NCBI RefSeq assembly: GCF_021730395.1
Contig: NC_069378.1
Location: 42,855,001-42,919,000, forward strand
Length of the DNA: 64,000 nucleotides
Direction of reading: 5' to 3'
From: Mercenaria mercenaria
Lineage: Eukaryota > Mollusca > Bivalvia > Venerida > Veneridae
Shown here: piece after piece, positions 12,798 through 26,499 of the stretch
Position numbering within the stretch: the first letter of the stretch is position 1
Layout: every line of letters starts with the position of its first letter
Program-made: the position numbers and the translations under genes
Notes under the pieces: model-generated
What the model was told of the DNA's origin: nothing
What the model saw: the letters and a program-made list of their open reading frames with translations, nothing else
Database searches by the model: none

Positions 12798-15700
12798 TAG
12801 CATGAAATTACATCACAATGTAAGGAGTCAGTACACTCTGACAAGGAATCGGGTTGGAAGTCCTGCAAGAATATTCCTTCAAAGGACGATTTTAATTATG
12901 GATAAAGAAGAGAAAATGATAATTCACTTTGTATTGCATATCCATATTATGTTTTTTTAACCAGCATAATCAGACATTTTGCCAGGTTTTTCAAACTGCT
13001 TTAAACAAATTCAACCAATATGGTTCCGTGAGAAACCTTTAAAGGCCTAATTTTTCCCTTTCTTTTTGACAGGAAAGATTTTAGCTGCTATGCATACTAA
13101 ATTGACTTGAATTTTGGCAGATTTTCGGTCCACTAAAAACGGCAGATCGGCAGCATTGCACAGTCAAAACTTTTTGCAATAAACAGCCATATAAATCAGC
13201 ATTATCTAAGCTGTTTAGCTGATATTTCACACATGACACATAGCAGATTTATAGCCAAACTCCTTCCATTTTGATCTTAAAATAACTTCTTAATGACACA
13301 GTTTTTCATTATAAAATACATTTTCTTTGAACTCTTCTTAGTATTCCAATGTGTAATAAATCAAGAAAATTGACATAAATCGGGCCTCTTATATAAATGC
13401 GGCTTGCTGTCAGAGTATGTGGGCAATAACATAATAACAATTGTAAACAAACAAAAACAAAGTCGTCAAATTTTCACATCTCTTTGTATGTATTTTGTAC
13501 AAAATGAACAAATAATCATGTTTTTATGCAATGGCATAACAACGAAAATATTGACAAGAACAGTTTGAATGAAATAAAACGAGTGCTAAAAAATGAACAA
13601 CTCAAAATCATATTTGTTTCTCAAACACTAATACGCCATCCATTCAAGACAAAATCGTTCTAAAACGTATAAAACTGTAAAACAAACTAAACAAAACAAA
13701 AAAAAGAGGTGCCTCTCTCAAAGAGTTTCAAAGTTGCCAACATAAAATCTGTTTTACATAAAATGAGGTAAAAAATTGGTTGCTATGACAACCAAACAGC
13801 AGATAAAGCAAAAAGATAGGTTTTGTTAGTGTTTTACTGTGCACAGCTGAGTGTTTGAAGTATTTCTGGATAAGACATACTGCTTTCAAGCCCATTATAC
13901 AGAACAGCTTTTACAAAATATTTTCAATTTTAAGTTTCAAGATGATCATAAAGTTTTGAAGATAAAATGCAGAACAAGTTTTAAGTATGGGAATTATTCT
14001 GTTAAGATAAGACCAGACTGAAGATAAAAAACTTGATACATTGTAATCTTGTTCCAGACTTTCTCACAAAAATTTGAACAACACATCAGCATCTATTAAC
14101 AAACTAGGCAAACACCGAATACCGAGGACTGGTGCAGCCAACAGTAAATGCCGCAATTAAGGTTGCGGGTCCACTGATGACCAATGGGGATTGCAGAAAG
14201 AAATCGGGTGTTCGTTTGAGCTAATTTATGGCTGAAGATTGTCAAAATAATAACGTAGGTAATCAAATGGAAATTACAAACTGTTATTACAGGCTGACTA
14301 ACATAAACTTATAAATTTCCTATAAAACACAAAATTGTAAATATTTTGAATTTAATTTATAACTATCACGTCGAACTTTAGCTGAATAAGCAAAATTTGC
14401 TTAATATAATGGCAAAAGTTAAAACAGGAACCATTCTTGCACTAGCCAAGTGTAGCAAATCTAAAAATGACATGCTCACAAATTAACCATAATTAAGTAT
14501 AAATTAAACAGAATGCAATGTACATGTATATAAAATGGGTGTTACCAGCCACATTAATACAATGAATTAAACTCATATCAAAAAATGTTCTTTATGAAAT
14601 GCGCATTAAATCTATATAAAATCTTCTCAATAATTCTCTTTTGTCTACGGTGAATTATACAATATTCAACATTTGCAAGACAAAAACCAAGTTGCCTCAC
14701 TTGAAAAAAAGATGAAAATTATTTGCTGAAAAAATAATTTTTGCACTTGAAAAATATGGTGATCAAATTAGGGGTTATTTAGGCTAAAAAGCAATTGTGA
14801 TTTTTTCACACAAATTATATTTTAAATTTCCTTGTACATTATGCAAGGTTTTAAAGCATAGAACTGAAAGTGAAGAAAATTAACAGACATACGGACAGAC
14901 AAATGTGAATCAATGCTCATAAGCACATTTTTTTACTACTGGATCATGCCTGCATTACTATTCTGAAGGATCGATTTAGGGGAAAATATCCCTTACAACT
15001 ATGAAATATGTTTGCTAAAACTGATCATCTATCGAATAATTGATAAATTTGATTCCTAAAAGCTCGCATGAAACTACGATAGCCAAATGAACTATTTGTC
15101 ACCCTTTTTCTTAAAAATGATTTTCTTCTTCTACTCAGTTTTACATACTAATATTCAACACCCTACATACTAAAACCTCACAGCAGACATGAACAGAATT
15201 GGCCTCTATTGTATCATTATTAAAAATATCTTTGTTATATAATGTGACTATGATTTATATACAGTTTTATAAACATTTGTATTTTCACAATCACTTTGTA
15301 CCGCATTCCTATAAAAAAATTAAATAACCTATAAAATTTATACAAAAAGCTTAATATATATATACACATATATGGAGTATATGATACATCCTAAAAATTA
15401 GCAAAAAACACAGAAAGTATTTGTTCATATCTCCTATAAAATCTTATATCAGTTTGTACAACTCCCACGTAAAATGCAAACCTATAAATTTTAATGTATG
15501 CTTTATCAGACAGTTGCTTTTTGTTAAAATGACATTTTACGAGAGAGAAATAGTGTGTACATTTTTGCAAAATTTGCATATGTAAAGTTGGTACAGGCGT
15601 ATCTGACACTCCCCCCTAACTGGCAGCCCCTTCTTAAGAGGGTATATTATTATGGAGTGGTATACAGCAAAGCCAAAATGCAGCATGTAAATATCTGCCT

Positions 15701-15925
15701 TCTTTTTAAAAATGGCACACTCTGATTCTGGGTTAATGTAAGTTTTCTTTAACAGTATTTCTGTTATACATCTTACGTAACTGTAATGACAAGTCACATT
15801 CCTTCATTCTGTAACACAGTAATGCCTTGTTCTCTACCAGCAACTCACAACTTCCTCGCATGTGTCAGATGTGAAGGATGAATGACCACAGTTATACTGC
15901 TTTCAGTTAGTTGCAGAGAAAATAT

Positions 15926-15947
15926 GGGGGGGGGGGGGGGGGGGGGG
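15926..15947. repeat. G homopolymer, about 22 bases
   Basis: Uninterrupted G run in AT-rich DNA. Confidence 0.95.
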
Positions 15948-17009
15948 ATGCTAAATAGACCAACTTTTTCAATTTATAGCTTGTGCTCTAACCAATGAAG
16001 TAACAAGAGAGCTCTCCTTTTTTTGAAAGGAACATTATATTTTTTTCACTACATTCCTTTCATATTTTTAAAGATTAACTCATAATATTAAGACTTGATT
16101 TTCCTTTTTCCAAAGTTTTTTTCAGCCTGGTTCCCTAAATGTAAAGATTGTATAAATGTGCATTTCACATGGGAATAAACCAGATTTCCTACTAATACAC
16201 AACATGTACAATCTGTCTTACATTTAGTACACAAATTTTAGGATGTGTAGTATCAACACTCAAACACAGCATTCAAATAGTTTTCACTTACATCGCCTTA
16301 TAAAAAAGCATTTTCATATTGCCACTGATTTTCTAAAATGTAGTAAATCACCAAGACTTTTGTGATAATATAAAATAGCTGATTTTCATTTATGAAAACT
16401 TGATATATGAAAAAACATACAACCATTACAGTAAAATATCAATTAACACAAAATTTCAACCTGGCTTGTACAAAAAATAGGCAACAAAAAATTTTAAAAA
16501 ATGAATTTTACAAAATGAAATTTGTAACTATCAATTAAATATTGTATGAAGTTTACTACCAATTTGACAATTAAAAAAAATGTGTAAATGACTATGAACA
16601 AAACAAAACGGATATTATCAGAGTAGCTCCTGGTAGAAGACATACAACACACAGTCATAGCACACAACCATTTATAAATATATCTTTTATTCTTCACACA
16701 AAAAATGTAATTATTGCTCCAAACATTTTAACACAGTTCAATATAGTTCAGTTAGCAGTACAGTAAATAATACAATCTCTAACAAATCAATAAGATCAAA
16801 GGTGAAAAATTGACAAGAGCTATTGGGCTCAAAACAGCTAGAACATGGGAGATCTTATCAATTTTAATAACAGTTACTACATTAGACAAAACACTTATAC
16901 ATGTGTAGGTTTCTATTAAATAACTATTCACTGTCAAGACCATTCAAGTGCAGGGGAAAGGATCAAAATTAAGGTATATTTATATAACTAGATGTCAACG
17001 GGCAACATG

Positions 17010-17340
17010 TCGAGCCCGCCCTTTGACCCCTAACTGTGACATTGACCTTTGAGATAGAGCCTGTCTCTATCTTAAACATCCATGCCACAAGATTCCTCAA
17101 TACAGGTCAAAGTTATGGGCCAGACAAGATATGACATGACCTTTGACCTCCAACTGTGACCTAGATCTTTGAGATAGGAATCTGGGGTTTGCGCACGACA
17201 CTCCGTATGACTGAGGTTAACACTCAAGCCAAATATAAACAATATTGCTCCATGCATGTCAAAGTTATGGTCCTGACAAACAAGTCCGGAAAGACGGACG
17301 CACATATACCAAACAGCCATTTGGACAACTATGTCTTCGC
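17010..17340. repeat. Bivalve-type 'ctttgacct..actgtgacct' repeat
   Basis: Two imperfect units carry ctttgacccctaactgtgac and ctttgacctccaactgtgac, followed by gacaaacaagtccggaaaga with a cggacgcaca end. The same vocabulary (ctttgacc.. aagtgtgacctt) occurs at 26540-26890 and 29680-30240. Confidence 0.55.
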
Positions 17341-17355
17341 TTAGAACTGCAATTA

Positions 17356-17617
17356 TGGGCTCGACAAAAATGCACCAACATACATTGCTGTAGAAAATTG
17401 TTACATCAAATCATTGTGGACCTGGCATTTATAAATGGCAGATGGGACAAAAGATAGAACAGAGAGAAAATAATCACTATGAAGCGGTCTGCAAGCGGGC
17501 TCGACAAAAAATACACCAAAATACATTGCTGTAGAAAATTGTTATATCAAATCATTGTGGACCTGGCATTTATAAATGGCAGAGGGGACAAAAAATAGAA
17601 CAGAGAAAATAATCAGT
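17356..17617 (+). repeat. Direct duplication, two units
   Basis: The unit from ctcgacaaaaatgcacca through tacattgctgtagaaaattg to cagatgggacaaaagatag is repeated once, starting again at about 17499, with few differences. The unit step is about 145 bp. Confidence 0.8.
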
Positions 17618-20305
17618 TCACTATGAAAGGTCTTTCTTCATATTTTACAGAACGTCATAAGTCTCAACTTGATATATTCAGCAGCTGTATTAAACTTTCA
17701 GTGTCAAAATTTTTGACATAGATGTTAATGAAACCAATGAATTCTTTTTCTAGAATTTCATGATATACATACTCTTTATTTTGATAAATGCTGTTTTATA
17801 TACATTGTATTTTGCTATCTGAACTGTTTGCTTAATTTAAAACCCACAACCTTAACACAACCTACTGTAAAAACTACTTCACTTTTTCAAACAGGAAGTG
17901 CTTATAACTTCTGTACTTAATTAGTAACACTTAAAAGTGAAATTTTCTTTTTAAGCAGAAAGGGGGTCTAAAGCATTTCAGAAAAATGTTTATTTCACTT
18001 TTCAGACCATATAGTGATAAACAGAAAATTTTCAGTGACATGCATGTTTATTTCACTGTTGAGACAAATAGAATTTTTTTTAAGCAATGTTTATATCACT
18101 TATCAGATCTGACACATGAAAAATTCACAGAAAATTTTCAAACATTCTCATTACATAGCATGTCAAATTCTCAGAGGCTTTGGACAAAACATAGACAGAT
18201 TATCACATAAGAAAAGTTGTCACACAGTACAGAAAATAGATTTTTTTCGACACAAAATAGTCTTTTTCATATGGCACTGTAATAATATTTTTAAAACCTT
18301 TTAATGAACAACCATAGACACACCAAAACGCTTGTCATAAATTCTTATTCACATTGTCAACTGTTTATAATGGCCACATAACTAGATAACAATGTTATTG
18401 ATAATTCGATACATGCCCATTTTGATTACACAAAGGAGATAAATACAGGATATATTAGGTATACAACAAAAAGAGAAAAATCTGTCCGTATCAGTTTCTT
18501 TAAAAACCCGTTTTTAACCGGCAGATAATGCAGTTTCAAATATTTCACTGGAGCCAATATGACTCTGACTTGAGGCTATTTTTATTTTTCGCCAACCATT
18601 AAATTCATACAATCGACTATCGTTCTATATGTAGATGAAATTTATGGCAACATTCATATGCCTTGGGTAAATAAATGAATTGACGATTATGATAATAAGA
18701 CCTTCTACAGATTATATTAACATAATGCATCAACGTTTAAATGACAAGCGCACATTTTAATTTATTCACAGCCTGTCCAATAGATTTTTACCTCTATTTT
18801 TTCTCTTCAGCGAAGACAAAACACATAAATTTCGATCAAGCCACTGAATTAATTTACTGCAAAAACACAAAGACAGGCCTTCTTTTTTCTACATTTGAAG
18901 TTTACAACGCGGAATAGCAAACAGCAAAACAGGTCTTCTTTTGAAACTTTAGACAGACAGAATTAGATATGATACTTTTTGTATGTCAGACTGTGTGACT
19001 TTTTAAATATTTGTCTTCATTTTATTTACATTTTTGAACAAGTAAGTGCACCAGCCTATATGGGTTTGAAATTTCAGAACTTCTGGTTTAAATGAGTGCA
19101 AGTTAGCAACCAAAATTCAATGTATTTCCAGTCAAATGCAACTCAACTGTCTACATGTTATAGTTAAGTCCGGATGATAAAAAAATACTGCAATTATGAA
19201 CATTTTGATGAGTCAATGGAGCACCCCATGAACTACTGGCAGCATTCATTGTTCAGTATATCTTTATTAATAAATATTGATCAATGAAGAAATTAAAAAT
19301 ACCATATATCACACAGTATCGTGCTTGAATGAAAGTACAAATATATTCCATGGTAAAGATTTATGGGGGAAAAACTGTGTCTTGAGACGCCCGTCCAATC
19401 AAGCTACTCTTAAAGCAAAAACAGTTAAGTCTGATTTCTTTTCCACTCCTTGCAGCCTGAAGATTACTCTCTTATGATTCATAGAGTTTTCCAACCAATC
19501 CCGCAATGAATTCTTAAAGCTTCTCTGCAGAACCAATTACGTTTTTTTGTTTCGGCTTCTACATTTTTCAGTCTGCAAATGGAACTACTTGCTTTTATAA
19601 AACACGTAGAACTTAACTGTTAAGCTATCTTACAGATCAATATTAAAAGCCTATACCAACCTCAGTAGTCTTGTCCCTGCATTTACATTAAAATTTTATC
19701 ATAATTATAATGTCATTTTAAATACACAGATTTTAATCAGCCATTTTCTAATAAGACAACATACTACCGTTCTTAACTCACAGAAAATGGAAATTCCCCT
19801 ATCAGACATTCAGATTAAAGCTTAGTCAACAGAATATTAATCATCAATTTAGCCTTGTGATGTCATAAGTGTAGCTGATTTTGAACGAGCAGCTTTTTCG
19901 GACATGAGCTGGTCCAATCTAGAGCAAATATGTCACTAAAATTAAATTTCCTCTCGGTTTCACTTTAAAATGCCATTGGAAAAAAAAGAACTTTTGAAAG
20001 ACTGATCATAATTTGTTATAATACTACCCCCTAAAATTTATATTCACATGCCGACTTATTCCCTGACATGGGACCAAATTGAGACATACTCAAAATACAA
20101 AACAACCAGAAAAAATTTGGTGAAGCGAATATTATTATTAAATTTCTATGAATCTTTACCATGTACCAAAATCAGGGTTTAAGTCGAGTACGAAAGCATT
20201 TAGAAATTAATGCATTCTCAATACAACAGACGTGGTATTATTCACACTTAGGTCAATTATCAATCATGGAATTGTGATATTATCACCATCTCAGAATGTG
20301 ACTCT

Positions 20306-20974
20306 TATACCGTGTTCACACTAGCAGATCGGTTTTATTTTTATTAGGCACTAATTGGCTATAATTGGTATTTGACATTTAAAGCCCATCAAAATATAAT
20401 CTAGTTTGCGTCCACACTAGGCAAAGAAATGTGGTTTAAATATATACATGCAAGGTTGGAAGTAAACAAATATTTTGCAATAAGCAAAAAAGGTTACAAA
20501 GAAGGAGGCTGACAGAAACAAGAAGGAGTCATCAATGTTTAAACTTCTGTGTTCATCTAAAAAATTCTGTTCATTCCATCTATAGTCAATTTTGAGCATC
20601 AGCATGACTCCATATTGCAATTTAATGTTTTTGCTTCATCAACACTCCAATTACTTTTGTCAGCCATAGCATCAATTGTCTGATACAAAAGAGAAACACA
20701 TGGTATTCTTCAGCCAAAAGGTAAGATCTGGGGATTTGGGATTGTAAAACCAGTTATAACTCATATTTGCGTTCACACTTGTAAAATAATGTAGTATTAC
20801 CTTTTAATATAGTATTAAAACCACCTCCCGAGGTAGTTTTAATGCTATATTACAGAAACCACTTGACCTTTACATAATTCATGTTTTACACCACATATAG
20901 TGTGGACGCAAACGAGTTTAAAAAATAAACCCAAGTTAATGTAGGATTAAAAGCGTAGTCTGAACGCGGTATTA
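20306..20974. mobile_element. Inverted-repeat element with central hairpin
   Basis: The left end ataccgtgttcacactag is an imperfect inverted match to the right end (tagtctgaacgcggtatt). A central 48-bp hairpin at about 20808-20855 pairs taatatagtattaaaaccac with its near-complement. Further 'cacactag' and 'gtccacac' motifs occur inside. This fits a non-autonomous DNA element; the superfamily is unknown. Confidence 0.5.
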
Positions 20975-22606
20975 CATATTCACACTTCTATTATTTACTA
21001 TCTGCATCAGCAGCGGCGATTTATTGATTACACTATTATTTTCCATCTACCGAGTGAAAACTGCTCACGCATGATCCATAATATTCCAAATGGATTGAAT
21101 ATAGCTATCCGCAGAGAAACTTGTAAGCTTGTATCAGCTTACTAAATGTAATATATATTTATATTTTCTACAACTTTTCATTAATAATACATCTCTCTAG
21201 AGTCAAAATAAGTCAGTAAGTTGGAAGATAGATTAAATGACTATAAAGTATGCAAGATTTGAAAAGCTGTTCAAATATATATATATATTAACATTGTATT
21301 ACCATGATTACCGGTACACAATCTCAAACAATTCCTACTAAAGAAACAGGACCGTAATGAAAATGAAAATTTTGTGAGCTTGAAAATATACATTTGTAAA
21401 TAGTTGAAATAAGTTAAAATTCCTCTGTCAGGATATAAAAATACAATGTACATCTTCATAAAGATTTGCAGTACAAGTCTGCGGGTTATTTAATAACATT
21501 ATTCCCCATTGTAGAATGACAAAGTTTTTAGCACATTTAATATGATAAAAAGAAAACACCGAAATATATTGTATAATTCTTGATCGTTTTTTGGTCCTGT
21601 ATATAATACAGTAATATGCTGAATTCTCATGTTATTACACAAACTTGTCTACCAGTAGATACCGAGTAAGTCAATGTAGCTGTTGGTGGGAAACCACAGA
21701 AAATCTGTCTCATTTTTGCATTCTATGAAACCTTTGCTTTCTTTAAGTTTAATATGGCATGGTTTAACTACCTAATAACTACATTGTACAAGTTATCTGA
21801 AATTGTACGTTAACCAATATGCCATCACCTTATTTCCAATGATTATTAGACAAAATAAGGCCAGATTTCCTGGCAACATTTTATATATTTACTCATCATT
21901 GCTATTTCTACCGATACTGACACTAAATATTGTATGTTTTAAAGCTTAGGTAATGCTCTATAATATATAAATTGTAATAACAAAATGAGAAAATGTAAAG
22001 TTCAACTTAGTTTGCAAATTGATAAACATAATCTAGATTTTCTGTTTGCTGCAAGTTTGTAAATTTGCACAGATCTTCATGAAACATTTCATGAATGTAT
22101 CCCCTTACAATTTAAACGGCTGAATCTTCACATACATTACATTATATTGTACTGTATTTACATTATATTGTACTGTATTCAAACAGTGGTCTTAACTGTT
22201 AAGATTTCAGTGACATTTCTAGATATGTTACAGAACACATGACTGTTATTTTTATACAGCACTGTACACGTAATATACACTGGCCTTTTCTCTAATTTTC
22301 AATGTAGATGTTCTATTCTGGATTTATGACGAAGTGCTTAATGCTTTAAGTGTACAGATCTATACTGATTCATAATTTCCTCTAACCTTTCGCTCCTCAC
22401 GTAAATTCCAGCACTATGTACTATCAGTTTCGTGAATTAGAACCAAACACAGACAGTGAACTTCCAACATGCTGATCAATGTGATTTTTGGCCATTGTTA
22501 GCATAGAGCAAGATGCTCTTCTTTCAATTAATATCCAGATGCAAATTACATCGCTCGAATCACACAAGTAGTGACAACTATATTTTATACCTGTTTTATA
22601 CACACT

Positions 22607-24088
22607 TCAAACCACAGCTTCGTGATTTCTCAGTGCCCTAGGATTAAAAATTCTAGCATAGAACCTTTGCCACGAGTTCAGAGTTTTTCCGGTCCAGATC
22701 CATACGCCTGAAGTAATACCAACAATTACCGACATCAAGTACTTTATCATAAAAACATTAAAGTCTGGTTTCTGTTGCTGGTTCTCGAGCACCTGACATA
22801 GGTACTGGTTATCCAGCCAGTTTTTACAGTGTGACAGCCACCATGTTTCCATCCAGGCCATTCTGGACGATTGTTCATAGAAATAACACGCGATTACGAT
22901 GGTGGCTGGCACAGTATATAGAACGGAGAATATTCCGATACGCACCATCAATTTCTCAAGTTTATCAGTTTTGGTACCGTCTGATTTCATAATTGTACGT
23001 ATTTTGAACAAGGATACAAATCCTGCTAATAGGAAAGAGGTTCCAATGATTAAATACACAACCAAGGGTGCTAATACAAATCCCCTAAGGGCATCTACGT
23101 CGGAAATCCCTGTGAAACACACGCCACTCAAGACATCTCCGTCCACTTGGCCCATGGCGAGAATTGCAATAGTCTTTATTGCAGGTACCGCCCATGCTGC
23201 AAGATGGAAATATTGAGAATTTGCTTCGATAGGTTCATGACCCCATTTCATTCCCGCAGCTAAAAACCATGTCAAGGTCAGGATAACCCACCAGATTGAT
23301 GATGCCATACTGAAGAAATACAGAAGCATGAATAAAATGGTACACCATTCTTTCTTGGTGCCTTGTGTCACCAGGGGATCAGTTTCTCTAACGGTTGAGC
23401 CTTCTTTGCTTTTGAATACGCTACAGGCATAGTCATCTTGCAAGAAAAATCCTATTACATAAGCAAGCGCTACCATGAAGTAACATCCTGACAGAAAAAT
23501 GATTGGGCGCTCTGGGTATCGAAATCTTTGCATGTCTATTAAAAATGTTAACACTGTAAACATTGTTGATGCGAGACACACAAACGACCATATTCCAATC
23601 CATAATCGTGAAAAGTTCCGTTTATCCTCACTGAAGAACATATCCTTACAAGGGGCTCCGCAGTCTGGAATCAGGACTTCTCCGATACGAAGTTTGTAGT
23701 CATACCCCTCAGAAACGGACTGCTCTTCCGGACACTCCAACAATTCAGACCGGTAGTTGGGACTGATCGTCACACGAGTCCCATCGGGTCGAGGCCATTG
23801 GGTCGTTTTGGGGCGCAACGTTGTCTGTGGCTGAGGATTGTGATCTGTTGTATTTTCCCCAACACACAATCCATTCATTGGAAACTGATCACAGTTGAGA
23901 CTGGCTGGCCACTCAAACCCAAACTTGTTCATCAGAGTCTCACACCCAGTTCTGGCTTGAATACACAAACTTCTGCATGGGGGAATGGCCTTTGGCAGAA
24001 CCGTACATACCGGCACATACATTGTACAAAGGAAGAACTTGAGCTGTTTACTACACTGCACCTTCACCAATGGAAAGAACTGGTGTAC
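22607..24088 (-). CDS. FZD1/2/7-like: Frizzled receptor (FZD1/2/7 class), exon 2 with stop codon
   Basis: Encodes residues 75-567 of a Wnt receptor of the plasma membrane. It carries the second part of the Frizzled cysteine-rich domain (CRD) with eight of its ten cysteines (86, 95, 102, 112, 116, 123, 140, 149), including [21 protein letters not shown] Thr/Pro-rich linker follows, then seven membrane segments at about 235-257, 268-290, 322-348, 366-386, 408-433, 455-475 and 517-540. The Dishevelled-binding KTxxxW motif is at 542-547 (KTLNSW). N-glycosylation sequons lie at N153 and N232. The exon opens after a tttcag acceptor at 24091-24089 in phase 0. The CRD and MNKFGFEWP wording place it with FZD1/2/7 rather than FZD4, 5/8 or 9/10. 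The tail ends EAVV, with Ala in place of the Thr usual at position -2 of the vertebrate PDZ ligand. Exon 1 is at 34223-34444. Confidence 0.96.
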   Translation of the reverse strand, partial: VHQFFPLVKVQCSKQLKFFLCTMYVPVCTVLPKAIPPCRSLCIQARTGCETLMNKFGFEWPASLNCDQFPMNGLCVGENTTDHNPQPQTTLRPKTTQWPRPDGTRVTISPNYRSELLECPEEQSVSEGYDYKLRIGEVLIPDCGAPCKDMFFSEDKRNFSRLWIGIWSFVCLASTMFTVLTFLIDMQRFRYPERPIIFLSGCYFMVALAYVIGFFLQDDYACSVFKSKEGSTVRETDPLVTQGTKKEWCTILFMLLYFFSMASSIWWVILTLTWFLAAGMKWGHEPIEANSQYFHLAAWAVPAIKTIAILAMGQVDGDVLSGVCFTGISDVDALRGFVLAPLVVYLIIGTSFLLAGFVSLFKIRTIMKSDGTKTDKLEKLMVRIGIFSVLYTVPATIVIACYFYEQSSRMAWMETWWLSHCKNWLDNQYLCQVLENQQQKPDFNVFMIKYLMSVIVGITSGVWIWTGKTLNSWQRFYARIFNPRALRNHEAVV

Positions 24089-25130
24089 CTGAAACATTTG
24101 AAAAATAAAATAAACATTTATCTTCACTGCAGAGTTAGACATGTTTAAGCAGTTTTGGAGCATAAAATCTTTTTTTTATTTAAAGACTTCAGCAGAAAAA
24201 ATAAAATGTTTGACAAAAGTGCTACCTTTTCCTGTCCTGTAGGGTAGTTACATTTAAATACAACAAGAGGTCCCAGAATAATGGACGCTGTCTAAGAGCT
24301 GAACTACATGAAATTGCTTGTAAAACCAAGGTATTATTTTTATTATAAATCAGTGTAAAGGAATTTTTATGCATGCATGTGGAAAGCGCATGAGGGAGTA
24401 TGAGGGAATCTAAGAAACATTTGTAAGATACAAGTATGTGTAAGGAAAGCTTAAAAACCATTCAAGTTAGTGTATGGAATGTAATAATATATTTCCTAGA
24501 AAGAGGGTGGTGGTGGGGGAGTGGGCATCATGGATACTATTGACCTATGTTAGTTATTATGAGAAATGCTTTTTTTCCCTTGGGCATGTTGGTTATATAG
24601 GAGTGGGAGGGGGCATGTGAAGTTGTGCACCTAGTGTTCACAGTTTGATTTTACTCAGCTAGGCCAGAGTTACTGTTCCACTGACTCTCGTGAGGAACTG
24701 ATGACATCAAATTCATGCAAAGTTAAGTTAATAGCACATTGTGATGTATGATTATTTTTGAAAATCAAGTTCAACATTTTGTATAATTATGAACTTTATC
24801 GCATTTATTTAATATGATTATAAAATTTATATAACCATTTTCAACAAAGTTCATGAAAAACAGAGGTGTATATTCACAGAAATGATTGATAAATAAAAAT
24901 TTTATACTGTTAGAGTAATAATCCATGAACACTGAAGAAAAATTGAAACTAAAATTGACAATCCAGAAGAGATCAACATAAGTTGATTCTATTTTAGACT
25001 ATTTGTTTTCAAAAACAATAGTGCCCTGCTCAGGTCACAACTGCAATGGCGGGCAAAATATTGCAGACAGCAGTACCCATGTGAGGCTTGTGCTCAGAAT
25101 TTGTTGCATGGTTTATTTTATGTCAGATCA

Positions 25131-25480
25131 AAAGAACAAGAGCTCCGCCAAGCAGGGCATTATAGGCCCAAAGGGTTACATCAGAGGATGGGAGCAAAAT
25201 GTAAAGAACTTGGGAGTGTGAAGCCCATAGGACAGGAACAAGAAAGGGAAGAAATTCAAAAAAAATTCTAAAGTCCACAAAAAAATCCTTACCAGGTAAA
25301 GGTATGTCAAAATACACCTAAAAATTGGAGGTCACCATCCATGTTGTACCACAGAAAAGTAGTCTCGGTTTTTCCCTAAGGCCAATAATTAAAAGTTCAA
25401 AAATTAGCTATTTATAGTAACATAAATGGGAAGTAATTTAAAAAATTTTTTATTGTAAGTGAGCACAAGAGGGATATGCC
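25131..25480 (+). repeat. Inverted repeat partner 1, outer part
   Basis: From gccaagcagggcattatagg through ccatccatgttgtaccacag and aaaagtagtctcggttttt to ggaagtaatt. The reverse complement of 30255-30612 carries the same motifs in the same order. It continues at 26500-26890 after an insertion. Confidence 0.8.
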
Positions 25481-25483
25481 AAA

Positions 25484-26497
25484 TAAAACAAGAGCACCGC
25501 CTTGCGGGTGCTGACGCTCATCTGATTTTTTTTGTATAATAAATAATTGTCCTACCCATGATATTCTAAGTCTAAAAAGGGCCATCATTCTTGCAAAAAG
25601 CAGGATAGATTTATGTTTCTTGATGTACAGTGTCCACTTATGATGGTGAAAAACTGTTGCAAGTTTTAAAGCAATAGCTTTAATAGTTTATGAGAAAAGT
25701 ATACTTAAACATAATACTCAACCAAGAAAATGATTTTCTAAGTCCAAAAGGGGCAATAATTATTGCAAAAAGCAGGATGGAGTTATGTTGCTTGCTGTAC
25801 AGGGTCAGCTTATGATGGTGAACAAGTGTTGCAAGTTTCAAAGCAATAGCTTTGATAGTTTAAGAGAAAAAGTTCACCTAAACATAAAACTTAACCAAGA
25901 AATCTGATATTTTCTAAGTCCAAAACGGGCCATAAATCTTGCAAAAAGCAGGATGGAGTTATGTTTCTTGCTGTACAGGGTCAGCTTATGATGGTGAACA
26001 AGTGTTGCAAGTTTTAAAGCAATAGCTTTGATAGTTTAGGTTAAAAGCTGACCTAAACATAAAACTTAACCAAGAAAACTGATTTTCTAAGTCCAAAAGG
26101 GGCAAATATTCTTGCAAAAAGCAAGATGGAGTTATGTTTCTTGCTATACAGGGTCAGCTTATGATGGTGAACAAGTATTCCAAGTTTCAAAGCAATAGCT
26201 TTGATAGTTTAGGAGAAAAGTTGACCTAAACATAAAACTTAACCAAGAAATCTGATATTTTCTAAGTACAAAAGGGGCCATAAATCTTGCAAAAAGCAAG
26301 ATGGAGTTATGTTTCTTGCTATACAGGGTCAGCTTATGATGGTGAACAAGTATTCCAAGTTTCAAAGCAATAGCTTTGATAGTTTAGGAGAAAAGCTGAC
26401 CTAAACATAAAACTTAACCAGGCAACGCCGACGCCAACAACCGCTCAAGTGATGACAATAACTCATCATTTTTTTTCTCAAAAAATCAGGTGAGCTA
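25484..26497 (+). mobile_element. Element with five 180-bp tandem units, inserted into a repeat
   Basis: The left edge reads gctcatctgatttttttt and the right edge aaaaaatcaggtgagct, which are inverted terminal motifs. Inside are about five imperfect units of roughly 180 bp, each with tctaagtccaaaaggg, cttgcaaaaagcaggatgg, cagcttatgatggtgaac and aaagcaatagctttgatagt. A gacgccgacgcc-like module (aacgccgacgccaacaaccg) precedes the right edge. The opposed repeat copy at 29680-30612 lacks this block, so this is an insertion with a readable empty site. A related block is at 37890-38573. It could be Helitron-like; no coding part is present. Confidence 0.75.
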
Positions 26498-26499
26498 AA

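Larger units (their letters stand above)
12800..22606. other. AT-rich, repeat-poor region downstream of Frizzled
   Basis: Almost 10 kb with no convincing exon on either strand. Recurring repeats are confined to about 17010-17620 and 20306-20974. It lies directly 3' of the Frizzled stop codon, so part of it could be a long 3' untranslated region on the minus strand. No polyadenylation site could be fixed. Confidence 0.4.

Noticed and set aside
22899-24148. Plus-strand open frames of 66-116 codons opposite Frizzled exon 2
   Set aside because: They are antisense shadows of a conserved coding exon.
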